In this document: positions 55,786 to 64,000 of the stretch, in pieces
Numbering within the stretch: the first letter of the stretch is position 1
How the letters are laid out: each line of letters starts with the position of its first letter
Assembly: GCA_963921935.1 (NCBI GenBank)
Contig: OY998176.1
Span: 138,458,299 to 138,522,298, forward strand
Direction of reading: 5' to 3'
DNA: 64,000 bases
Source of the DNA: Galeruca laticollis
Taxonomy: Eukaryota > Arthropoda > Insecta > Coleoptera > Chrysomelidae
Notes under the pieces: generated by a model
Told to the model about the DNA's origin: nothing
What the model saw: only the letters and a program-made list of their open reading frames with translations
Database searches by the model: none
Made by a program: the position numbers and the translations under genes

Positions 55786-57860
55786 TATATTTTTTTTCTT
55801 GCCAATTGATTTTGTAGATCAGCTTAAAATTAGTTGAAAAATAACTATATGTTATTAAAAAAAATTCTGAATAAATTTCAGTCAATAAATTCAGAATTAT
55901 TTGGAAAAATGTTTCTTTGTAATTAGCAATTGAAAATAGAGAAAGTTGGATAAATTCAGTAAACTACATGGCAGTTTATGTGTTTTAAAATTTTTTTATG
56001 ATTCAAGTTTCACTGACATCCTTATATGGCAGATTTGGTAGGATTCCTTTATACAGAAATTATTTGGAATAAGGCACACCACATCGTAGGTTATTTGTTT
56101 ATTAAACTGAAAATGTACTATACCACTTATTGGTATTCACACTTTTGGAAAAATCGCCTTCACAATTGCTGAAATTCTTGAATTACCGAATCCCAAAGAT
56201 TACACTATTTACACAAGAGCTCGGCCAATTTATTGGCTGAAAGTAGTGGTAGTATAACCAACTTGAAGAGATACGTAAGATGGAAATCAACCAATGTAGC
56301 TGTGGGATCTGAAGAAAATACTTCAGGAAACAAAATTAACTCATCAACTCATCTTTACATATTGAACAGGGCCGTAACGAAATTATGATATAGAAAACTA
56401 GTACAATTACTGATAAAACATGACTTTCAAAACTTGTTACGTAAATTACTATCCACTTCCTTCAGCTTTTTTATTAAGTATGTGAGTGAAACGTTGATAT
56501 ACATTTTTCCTTCCAATCAATAGAAAATTTCCATTCCAATCGAGACTCTTATTATTCCTAATCATGTTGTTATCCAAACGTAGTTTGCTATTTATTTGTT
56601 ACTTTTGAAAACTACTCATAACAAGCAATTAGAAACAAAATTAGAACATTCTTAGAACCTGGTCAATAATGTGTTCATCCAAGAAAAACTATACGATCAT
56701 AACTATTCAATGCATACTGAAACATTGTATAAAACGTACATAAAACTGCAAATACATATGATAGCGAGGAAAGTTTTTTATGGTTTTGACACCAATATAA
56801 AATTTGCATTCACATAGTTGTTTCTCCCAAGGTGCAACATTATGTAAATCACATGTTGCAGATATCTGTTAGGATGTTGGGATTCAGCGATTGTCACTTT
56901 TTCGTATCAATTCTAAACGATCTTTCTGTTTACATTGTCGTAAGAATAACATCGATGTCATCCCCTCGTGAAATATTTTTTAAATCATTCAAGATTAGTG
57001 TATACTAGGATTATAATTTGTAAACAGGACTATTCATCTTCGTAATATGTATATTCCGAAATAAGGTATAAATTAATGATTTTTAAGTGTTTCATTCTGC
57101 TGTATTATAACGTTTTAATTATTATTAATGTGGCATGTAGACTTGAAGTCAATTTTTCCGCCTTATAATGAATATAATAGATTATCTAACAGTGTATTTG
57201 AACACGCAATTTCATAATTATTCGCTATTAAGGGTAAATATACTTATCAAGTGAATGTTTTTTGTTGCGTTCAAGTGTTAACTTTGATAAACGTTACATC
57301 AAAAATTTAGACCTCTACCACTGTGAAAATTGTCAGCTAAACGACCTATAGTCCATTTCACGTAATTAGTTCTTGACCCAAACCTGAGTATAAGGTTGTG
57401 TTTCATATAATGAACGCATGATTCGTTGATGGTTTCACTTAACAAGAAGGTGTAAGTAGGAATTATCTTTTTGAGATATTCGATGCAGGAATCAATAATT
57501 TTTTAAGACACTTCATTTCAAGTATCGCTTCTCTAAATGGATGATTCAACGAAGTGCGACATGAAAATAAAAACAAAACTCAAGATTCTAGTAACGTATT
57601 CGAAGAAAGTATTTTTTTTATTTGAAAGTCAATTTGCAAGCAAATCATGTTTTTTTTCTACTTTTGATTAACCTAAAATCCATTTTATCATTAAAATGAA
57701 GTAAATATTTTAATGAAAAGCGGAGCTTTGTGATAAAGTCTAGGTCGGATGTGCTATATTGGAGGCAAGGATTATATTATTCAAGTTGACGTCACAGTGT
57801 CACAAATAAAGCATTCGTTGGAATAGTTGGTTTATGTCGTGTCTATATTATATATTTGCT
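55786..57860. other. No recognisable gene
   Basis: Long A+T-rich stretch with no convincing frame or repeat on either strand. Confidence 0.5.
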
Positions 57861-57879
57861 TTTATATAATTAAAAAAAT

Positions 57880-58045
57880 GGGTTGCCTGAGTGTAACAAT
57901 ACATTAATAATAAAACCCGAAAAACCATTTCTGCCAATTCCTAGCAACGTGCAACTACGAAGAGAAGAGTTTCAGCTTGCTCCCCTAGAAATTCAAAAGA
58001 TGTTATGGAGAAGTCCAAAGATTTTTCTGTGAAAATAACTTCAAG
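57880..58045 (+). other. Possible exon of a gene-like unit disrupted by gypsy, first part
   Basis: A frame from about 57915 reads KPEKPFLPIPSNVQLRREEF and QLAPLEIQKMLWRSPK, and stops at 58031, before the donor CAAG|GTGAGT at 58046. It looks protein-like but matches no family I know. The frame stop before the donor argues against a simple coding exon. Confidence 0.3.
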
Positions 58046-58119
58046 GTGAGTAAAATTAATCTCTACATTCATTAAATTTGCAGTGCAGAAAACTTATAAA
58101 AAGTTATTCAGAGTTTTAG

Positions 58120-58324
58120 GTTATAAAATTAAAGGTGTTCAACTTTTATTTTGAAAACTCAAAAAATTACACCGATTCAAATCACGTGTATGGCTTATCA
58201 AATCTTATTTATCAAGGATGGAAAAGGATATCGAATGATTTATGGAATACAAAATGGGTTATAGTAAAAAGAACAGATGAAAATTGCCTTCCAAAGTTAA
58301 TTTTCAGCGAGACCGTTGAAGTTG
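58120..58324 (+). other. Possible exon of a gene-like unit disrupted by gypsy, second part
   Basis: After an acceptor at 58118-58119 (GAGTTTTAG) the frame reads FENSKNYTDSNHVYGLSNLI, then WKRISNDLWNTKWVIVKRTD and LPKLIFSETVEV, and is cut by the gypsy LTR at 58325. Beyond the gypsy a plausible continuation ends at an AATAAA near 62140. It may be a host gene or a gene of another repeat; function unknown. Confidence 0.35.
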
Positions 58325-58447
58325 TGAGGTGATTGCATGTTCACATTGGCTTGTCAACCATTGACGTTATGTGTTCAATTGTAATGTCACAGTTTTGCTG
58401 AATAAAGCGTTTATCTTTCGATATCTAAGGGTTATTATTTCACGACA
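58325..58447 (+). repeat. gypsy 5' LTR
   Basis: 123 bp. Contains AATAAAGCGTTTATC, a polyadenylation-like signal, shared with the 3' copy (AATAAAGCTTTTATC). A handful of differences between the LTRs point to an old insertion. Confidence 0.85.
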
Positions 58448-58487
58448 ATTCATTTAACAAAAAATTGTATTCGATACAACCTTCGTG

Positions 58488-60074
58488 ATGGATTGGATAC
58501 CAGAAAAATTCAACGGATCGCCTGATTCGCCAACTTCCACTAAGGAATGGAAATACTTCCTTCAAACACTAACAAGTTCCATTGAGGAATTCAATGTACC
58601 CGAAGAGAAGAAGTTCAAGGTATTGGTTAATTTTTTATCATTCGAAAATTACGAATTCATTTCCGAGAGTAAGACTTATACTGAGGCCATTGACGTTCTT
58701 AAAGGACTATTTGCGCCCCAACCCAATGAACTGTTTGCTAGGCACCTATCAGCGAATCGAAGACAGCAGAATGGAGAGTCGGTTGAACAATACTTGCAGG
58801 TCCTCCGAGCAATAAGCAAATACTGCAACATCAAATCTGTAGATGCGCTGACATACTGTAATGAGTATCTACGTGATGCATTCATAAGCGGCCTTAACAC
58901 TCCTCTAATTCGACAACGCATTTTGGAAAATGTCACGCTGAATCTTGAGAAAATGGAAAAGATAGCGCGTTCCCTAGAATCCGCCCAAAAACATCGTTCT
59001 ACACATGAATGTCCTGCTGTAGAAGCGATTTGCAAATCTTGTGATAAAAAGGGCCACTTCCAGAAAGTATGCCAATCGAGGTAAAAGGGTAAATCGACAT
59101 CCGCTTCTACGTTGCTAGCTACTATCACATCAGCCGCTTCTCCAGGAGGGCTCTCCAGAGCAGTCGTTTTTGGACGAGTAAATGATATCTCATCCAGCAT
59201 CCTTGTAGACACTGGTAGTTCTGACAGCTTTGTTGACTACTCCTATGCCAAGAGGAATACATTCAAAATTCATCCTGAAAACCGAGAGGTGAAGATGGCT
59301 TCCACTTCCCTTGAATCTAAAATTATTAGGTACATTTTGGCAAACCTTCATCTTCAAAGCGAATCATACCCCAAAACTAAACTTTTAGTAATACACAGTC
59401 TATGTTATGACGTTCTTATAGGGTATGCCATTATGAAACTGCAGTCTTCAGTTCGACTCCAATTCGGTGGTTCCAAACCCCCTCTTTCTCTTTGTAACGT
59501 CGCTTGTGCCGAAGTTGAACCACCTCGACTATTTGAACACCTAGCTACTAAATCTCGCCGTTTTTCCGAATCTGATGAAATATTCATTATATCTGGAGTC
59601 GAGAAACTAGTTCGTGAAGGGATCATATAGGAGAATTCATCACCTTGGAGAGCTCAGGTTTTGATAACGAAAAACGAAAATCACAAGAAATGCTTAGTAA
59701 TAGATTACTCTCAGACTATTAACAAATTCACTTTACTAGACGCCTACCCTTCACCAAATATTGAAAAGTTAGTCTTAACTTTAGCAAATTACGATGTACT
59801 CAGCACGATTGACTTGAAGAATGCATACCATCAGATACCGATACTAGACTCGGAAAAACAGTATACGGCTTTTGAAGCTGATGGAACTCTTTACCAATTT
59901 CGTCGCATTCCTTTCGGGGTAACAAATGGAGTAGCTCGTTTTCAGAAGACCATTGACAATATTATAAGGAAAGAATGTCTTGATTGAGTATATGCATATC
60001 TTGATGACGTTACGATCGGTGGAAGGGGGCAAGATGATCACGATAGGAACCTTGAACGATTTCTAAGTGCAGTC
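58488..60074 (+). pseudogene. gypsy gag, protease and reverse transcriptase
   Basis: ATG 58488 opens MDWIPEKFNGSPDSPTSTKE. One frame runs to 60074 with three in-frame stops (59082, 59628, 59985). Gag has FARHLSANRRQQNGESVEQY and a CX2CX4HX4C knuckle (CKSCDKKGHFQKVC). Protease has SILVDTGSSDSFVDYSYAKR (DTGSS). RT has VIDYSQTINKFTLLDAYPSP, STIDLKNAYHQIPI, YQFRRIPFGVTNGVARFQKT and YAYLDDVTIGG (catalytic YLDD). The RT is cut right after LERFLSAV by a telomeric repeat and a deletion of about 35 codons. Confidence 0.85.
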
Positions 60075-60098
60075 TAACCTAACCTAACCTAACCTAAC
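60075..60098 (-). repeat. Perfect interstitial telomeric repeat (TTAGG)n
   Basis: The plus strand reads four TAACC units and TAAC, 24 bp without a mismatch, which is TTAGG on the minus strand. TTAGG is the telomere unit of many insects. It stands exactly where the gypsy RT lacks a segment. The reading frame is the same on both sides. Confidence 0.85.
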
Positions 60099-61051
60099 AA
60101 GTCTATGCGTCAAGACCCAGATAGATTCAAACCATTAGAGGAGCTGCCTCGTCCTTCTGACGCTTCAGCCATGAAACGCGCACTAAGGATGTTCTCTCAT
60201 TACTCAAAATGGGTCCCAAGATATTCCGACTAGATAAGGAGTTTGGTTAACTGCAAATCTTTCCCTATTCTACCGGACTCGCCAGAAGCTGGAAATTTTC
60301 GGCTAATTAAAGAAGACATAGCCAAGTCATTACTCACGATAACTCAAGACGATCTACAACTTACAGTTGAAACCGACGCATCGTGCATTGCTGTAGCGGC
60401 TACTCTTATTCAGAATGGGCTCCCCGTTGCGTTTTTTTTGAAAACCTTATCCGATAACGAAAAACGGCATTCTGCTATATAGAGAAAGGGGCCTTAGCGA
60501 TTGTTCTATCGTCGAGGAAGTGGCGTCATTTCTTACTAGGTAGACACTTTCAGCTGCTCACGGACCAAGAAGCTCTGTCGTATATCATCAATTCCCAACT
60601 TACAAGCAAAATAAAGAATGACAAGATCCACCGCTGGCGTCTTGAATTATCTACCTACTCCTTCGACATTCACTATAGGCCTGGTGTTGAAAATCATTTA
60701 GCCGACGCTCTTCCACGCGTCTGCGGTTTCTTACACACTCAGGACAAACTTTATGAGCTCCATAAAGTACTGTGCCACCCTGGTATTACAAGGATGTACC
60801 ACTGGCTTAAAAGCAAAGATTTACGTCACGGAATAGATGAAATTAAGAAGATCAGCGCTGCCTGCCCTACTTACGCTGCTGTCAAACCAAGGTTCTACAA
60901 AAATAACAACCAGCATCTGAATAAAGCAACATCGCCGTTTGAAAGGCTTAATACTGACTTCAAGGGCCCTTTACCTTCTAACAGCCACAATGGTATTTAC
61001 TCAACGACGAATACTCTCGTTTCTCTTTCTCGTACCCTTGCAAGGACATGA
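60099..61051 (+). pseudogene. gypsy RNase H and integrase N-terminal part
   Basis: Continues the polymerase: MRQDPDRFKPLEELPRPSDA, RMFSHYSKWVPRYSD, LTVETDASCIAVAATLIQNG (RNase H first Asp), HSAI and, after a 2-base shift near 60482, EKGALAIVLSSRKWRHFLLG, LLTDQEALSYI and PGVENHLADALPR. Integrase: LYELHKVLCHPGITRMYHWL (HH), CPTYAAVKPRFY where the usual CX2C has lost its first Cys, and LNTDFKGPLPSNSHNGIY (first core Asp). The frame breaks at 61051. Confidence 0.85.
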
Positions 61052-61883
61052 CTTCTGAAACTGTAATACGGTGCCTGAATGACCTATTTTCGATGTTTGG
61101 AATAACTAGCTACATACATTCAGATCGGGGAACTTCATTTATTTCAAAGGAAATGATTCGATTCTTCCATAAACGTGGCGTTGCCACCAGCATGACCACA
61201 CCATATAACCCAGCCGGAGATGGTCTGGTTGAACGATACAACGGGATCATTTGGAAATCGATCAATCTTGCTCTGAAAACCAAAAAATTGCAGATTTGCC
61301 GTTGAGAAAGCGTTCTACCGGAAGCCTTGCACTCAATCAGACGTTGCTGAACACTAGTACAAACTGTACTCCACACGAGAGGTTCTTCATTCATCCGAGG
61401 CGATCCCCTAATGGCACGACACTTCCAGCCTGGTTACTTTAGCATGGACCTGTCCTTGTCCGGCGAAACAACAGAACCAGTAAATATGACCCCATTGTGG
61501 ATGAAGCCGAGTTGATCGAGGCGAATCCTCAATATACCCATGTCCGATTCGATGACGGACGTGAATCTACAGTCTCTGTCAAACAACTGGCCCCTAGTGG
61601 AGACTTGAATTTGGAACGCCCTGAAACAATAGACCTACCACCTTCTCCGTCCCTTGCACAGGCCTTTCAGCCACCTGTTCCTCTTTGTTCGCCTGCCCCT
61701 TTCTGTGGGCCTTCCAGGTCAGATATTCGAGATCCCCCAACCACAGGTCAAGAAGGAATGCATGAAGAGCGACCTAGAAGAAACAGAAGACCTCCAAAGC
61801 ATCTTGAACACTATGTCTCCAATGGTTCTCCTGCGAGGGAGAATGAGGTGATTGCATGTTCACCTTGCCTTGACAACCATTGA
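61040..61883 (+). pseudogene. gypsy integrase core, C-terminal part and tail
   Basis: Frame 61048-61305 has TSYIHSDRGTSFISKEMIRF (second Asp) and NPAGDGLVERYNG (catalytic Glu). A shift leads to STGSLALNQTLLN and HERFFIHPRRSPNGTTLPAW, and another to VDEAELIEANPQYTHVRFDD. The last frame, 61497-61883, has a Pro-rich tail with RPRRNRRPPKHLEHYV. It runs 40 bp into the 3' LTR and stops within it. The integrase triad is present in pieces. Confidence 0.85.
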
Positions 61884-61964
61884 CGTTATGTATTTAATTG
61901 TGGTGTCAGTTTTGCTAAATAAAGCTTTTATCTTTCGATATCTAAGGGTTATTATTTTACGACA
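61844..61964 (+). repeat. gypsy 3' LTR
   Basis: 121 bp, pairs with 58325-58447. The pol frame ends inside it at about 61880. Confidence 0.85.
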
Positions 61965-61969
61965 AGCTG

Positions 61970-62150
61970 CAAATTGAAAATAATTGAAGTACTTCTCATA
62001 AGAAAGACTTGAACTAATTGAAGAACTTCAGCAATACGCTAAATAATGCACGAATGAGACTGAAGAATGTGAAGATGACATGGAATCAAAAGAACCTATT
62101 TTAGCACAAATATTATGTTGTTAATATATTGTCACTAAAATAAATCTTCA
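61970..62150 (+). other. Continuation of the sequence interrupted by gypsy
   Basis: In the frame that follows FSETVEV when the insert is left out, stops appear soon. Another frame gives RLELIEELQQYAK and CTNETEECEDDMESKEPI, which looks protein-like and acidic. AATAAA lies at 62140. It may be the last exon and 3' end of the disrupted unit. Confidence 0.3.
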
Positions 62151-62159
62151 TTGAAATGC

Positions 62160-62972
62160 TCGTGTGTAATAAATTTAGGGACAGCCAGGTGGCTTGAGTT
62201 AAAGATTTTAAAATTACCTGTATCTGTCAAACGTTGTGGTTTATTGAATAACATTTTATTTCTCTTCTTGTTTCTATGGGATCTCGCTGGACAACCAAAC
62301 ATTTATCTCCGTTTTTTGCCGTAGATCTAGCGTCGATCTACACTTGAAAACGCACCGACAAATCTGACACTCAAACACCTTGTCTAACGACTGCTTGTCA
62401 GATGTAATGAACTGTCATCTACGTCGTCTGCCATTTAAAAACGTTCGTGGGATTGATACAAACGATTGCAACAATTATGTCAGTTTCAATGATTTTTGGT
62501 TAAAAGACCGGCGGGCTTATTCTGTAAAAACAACAATTATTTTGCAACTAGCAACCATTGCACAACAGTCACACAAACAGTCGCAAAATGTGGTATTCTG
62601 TAAGGTAGTCGCGTCGCAATTGCTGGTTGCTGTCAAGATGCACTTTTACGTCATGAAACTAGCGCCACTTGCAATCGGATAGCAATGAACGGTAACTATA
62701 AATTGTCTGTAAAATCAGCTGATGAACAAAAACAAATTTAAAAAATATTTAATATGCATAAAGAACCAAGGAAGCGTCAAAAAATCATCATTACTGAAAT
62801 TGAACACAAATTTTAAATAAATTATTCTGTACGAAACAATTCTTTACATAACTAAAAGCAGTTGGAAATGGGTTTCAAAATACTTTTTTAGATGATTTGT
62901 TTAAAAAAAAGGTGAGTAAAATAATTTGAGAATGGGTACTGCTACTATTAATTGTTTTTGACGTGCATACAG
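62160..62972. other. No assigned gene; G+C-richer inverted motifs
   Basis: A 100-codon plus-strand frame (62380-62682) carries no domain. Within it CTGTAAAAACAAC and CTGTAAGGTAGTCGC, and GCAACTAGCAACC with GCTGGTTGC inverted, suggest the remains of a MITE. The rest is A+T-rich. Confidence 0.35.
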
Positions 62973-63141
62973 AAAATGGGAGAACACAGAGTTTCCAATA
63001 GCCAGTTGGAAGAGTTGCTGGGCTATTTAACTAGTCATCCTAATCTGGCCATAGGGGTAGGTCTTGGGGCAAGATCTGAGGAGACCATTGAAAAATAATG
63101 GAATGATCTTGCCAAATTGCACGAGCCATTACTAAATACGT
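62973..63141 (+). pseudogene. Myb/SANT-like DNA-binding domain, partial exon
   Basis: An acceptor at 62971-62972 (GTGCATACAG) precedes KMGEHRVSNSQLEELLGYLT, then SHPNLAIGVGLGARSEETIE, an in-frame stop, and WNDLAKLHEP. The spacing of the aromatic and Leu residues matches Myb/SANT-like (zeste-type) domains ('Q...L..FL..HP.LA.G......E.....W..L...L'). Such domains occur in Harbinger accessory proteins and in host factors. About 50 of the usual 75 residues are present. Confidence 0.5.
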
Positions 63142-63688
63142 AAAAACAAATAATGACTATTATTTCTTTTATTACGGTGGTAAGTAATTGTTATTAAATA
63201 TTAGGTAGTTGTGTCCACTTTTTTGCTCGTTTTTTGCTAATAGTTTCACTGGTTATTTATCGATTGTTATCAAAATCGGCTCAGAGGCATAATTTTACAC
63301 AGGCAATATTATTTTATGTATTATTCGATATTTTGTTGCAAGGGGAGCCTCGTGTAGGATTTCTGATGATGAAATTGACTGGTAATTTGTTTTGACGAAA
63401 CTTTTTAGTGATTTTTCTTAGAAAATATGACGTAAACATAATTTCTACGTGATATTGGTACTCTCGTTCAAACACAATATTCTCATTCGTTTTTGAGAAA
63501 AACGCTATTGAACAGTTCAGAGTATCGGAAGGGGATTTCAAATATTATTTCAATTATGAAAAGTGTGCTTTGGACTATCAGATAATTGTTGCTGCTAAAT
63601 GACATTTCTAGTCAGTAAATATTTTTTGCTGCGAGTTTATAGTCAATTGTTACATTTTTTAAAGCTATCATATACTTTTTCGATTGAA
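63142..63688. other. Upstream region of the terminal mariner-type gene
   Basis: A+T-rich, no frame of note on the plus strand. The terminal repeat of the element should lie here but was not recognised. Confidence 0.35.
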
Positions 63689-64000
63689 ATGCCTCGTCAC
63701 AAACATTTTACGAATGAAGAAATGCGGGATATGATTTGTGTATACGCACAAGAACATTTTTGCTGGCGCTCTGCAGCCAAAAGGTATGAATTGTTATATC
63801 CAGACAGAAGGCAACCAAATCACAAAACTTTGTCAAATCTATTTCATCGTTTGGGTGAAACCGGGTCATTTCGCAATAAAAATCAAGGTGATCGTCCGAA
63901 ACAAATTTCACCTAATCATGAAGATGAAATTTTGGTTCGAATAGATGAAAATCCTACAGTAAGTTCACGTCATTTGTCATCAGCAACAGGGGTAAGTCAG
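63689..64000 (+). CDS. Mariner-type transposase, N-terminal part (runs off the window)
   Basis: ATG 63689 opens a frame of 104 codons, still open at 64000. It starts MPRHKHFTNEEMRDMICVYA and continues RSAAKRYELLYPDRRQPNHK, LSNLFHRLGETGSF and DEILVRIDENPTVSSRHLSS. This is a DUF4817-type HTH followed by the second HTH of insect mariner-like transposases ('P..STR.IA...GVS'). The reading frame is undamaged as far as it goes. It is not the same family as the fragment at 1-126, whose N-terminus differs. Confidence 0.75.
   Translation, partial: MPRHKHFTNEEMRDMICVYAQEHFCWRSAAKRYELLYPDRRQPNHKTLSNLFHRLGETGSFRNKNQGDRPKQISPNHEDEILVRIDENPTVSSRHLSSATGVSQ

Larger units (their letters stand above)
58325..61964 (+). 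mobile_element. Ty3/gypsy LTR retrotransposon with short LTRs
   Basis: LTRs of 123 bp (58325-58447) and 121 bp (61844-61964), both TGAGGTG to CGACA, enclose gag, protease, RT, RNase H and integrase on the plus strand. The flanks AGTTG (58320-58324) and AGCTG (61965-61969) look like a 5-bp duplication with one change. The purine-rich GCGAGGGAGAA precedes the 3' LTR. No canonical TGG primer site follows the 5' LTR. Confidence 0.9.

Noticed and set aside
58676..59212. Minus-strand frame of 178 codons
   Set aside because: Shadow of the gypsy gag frame, which has a zinc knuckle and protease motif on the plus strand.
62380..62682. 100-codon plus-strand frame
   Set aside because: No domain, and inverted motifs inside it suggest a MITE rather than a gene.

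Overview
The window is from a eukaryotic nuclear genome. An arthropod, most likely an insect, fits best. It is strongly A+T-rich, and several genes have short introns with GT-AG borders. It carries piggyBac, Tc1/mariner, pogo, PIF/Harbinger, BEL/Pao, copia, gypsy, Penelope and non-LTR elements. It also holds a short (TTAGG)n stretch, the telomere unit of many insects. No intact host gene is visible. No tRNA, rRNA or CRISPR array was recognised. Almost everything recognisable is a decayed mobile element, often nested inside another.

Layout. 1-1445: a mariner end inserted in a piggyBac 5' end. 2200-6532: non-LTR element A with an (ATT)n tail. 6540-11670: BEL/Pao copy A (minus), split by a non-LTR element that carries a restriction-like endonuclease. 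13490-13820: a possible host first exon. 15591-17415: a hairpin block and non-LTR element B. 18948-24905: an RT fragment, two pogo/Tigger copies, a copia gag remnant and a Penelope-like element (PLE). 24906-34154: BEL/Pao copy B (minus) with both LTRs, inserted in the PLE 3' region, and itself split by a 2.8-kb element of unknown family. 35451-40990: a five-unit tandem array and a three-layer nest (long-inverted-repeat element, mariner inside it, palindromic PLE tail inside that). A ubiquitin-protease fragment follows. 42130-53990: one copia element (minus) split twice, by a block with non-LTR element C and an IS630-like transposase gene, and by a 2.3-kb DUF7869-type transposon. 54771-55782: an internally deleted Harbinger. 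58325-61964: a gypsy element with short LTRs, inserted in a gene-like stretch. 62973-64000: a Myb/SANT-like exon and the start of a mariner-type transposase that runs off the window.

The most notable points are: (1) PLE 3' tails that contain hammerhead-ribozyme cores, two of them in a tail-to-tail palindrome with a 12-bp target duplication; (2) a perfect 24-bp telomeric repeat at a deletion junction in the gypsy polymerase; (3) a complete DUF7869-type transposon with its termini, 4-bp duplication, internal copies of its terminal motif and a 62-bp intron; (4) an unassigned 2.8-kb insertion with a 10-bp duplication; (5) an 84-bp in-frame repeat in BEL copy A. All reading frames here are broken except the two cut by the window edges and the very short ones. 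The value of the window lies in its insertion history.
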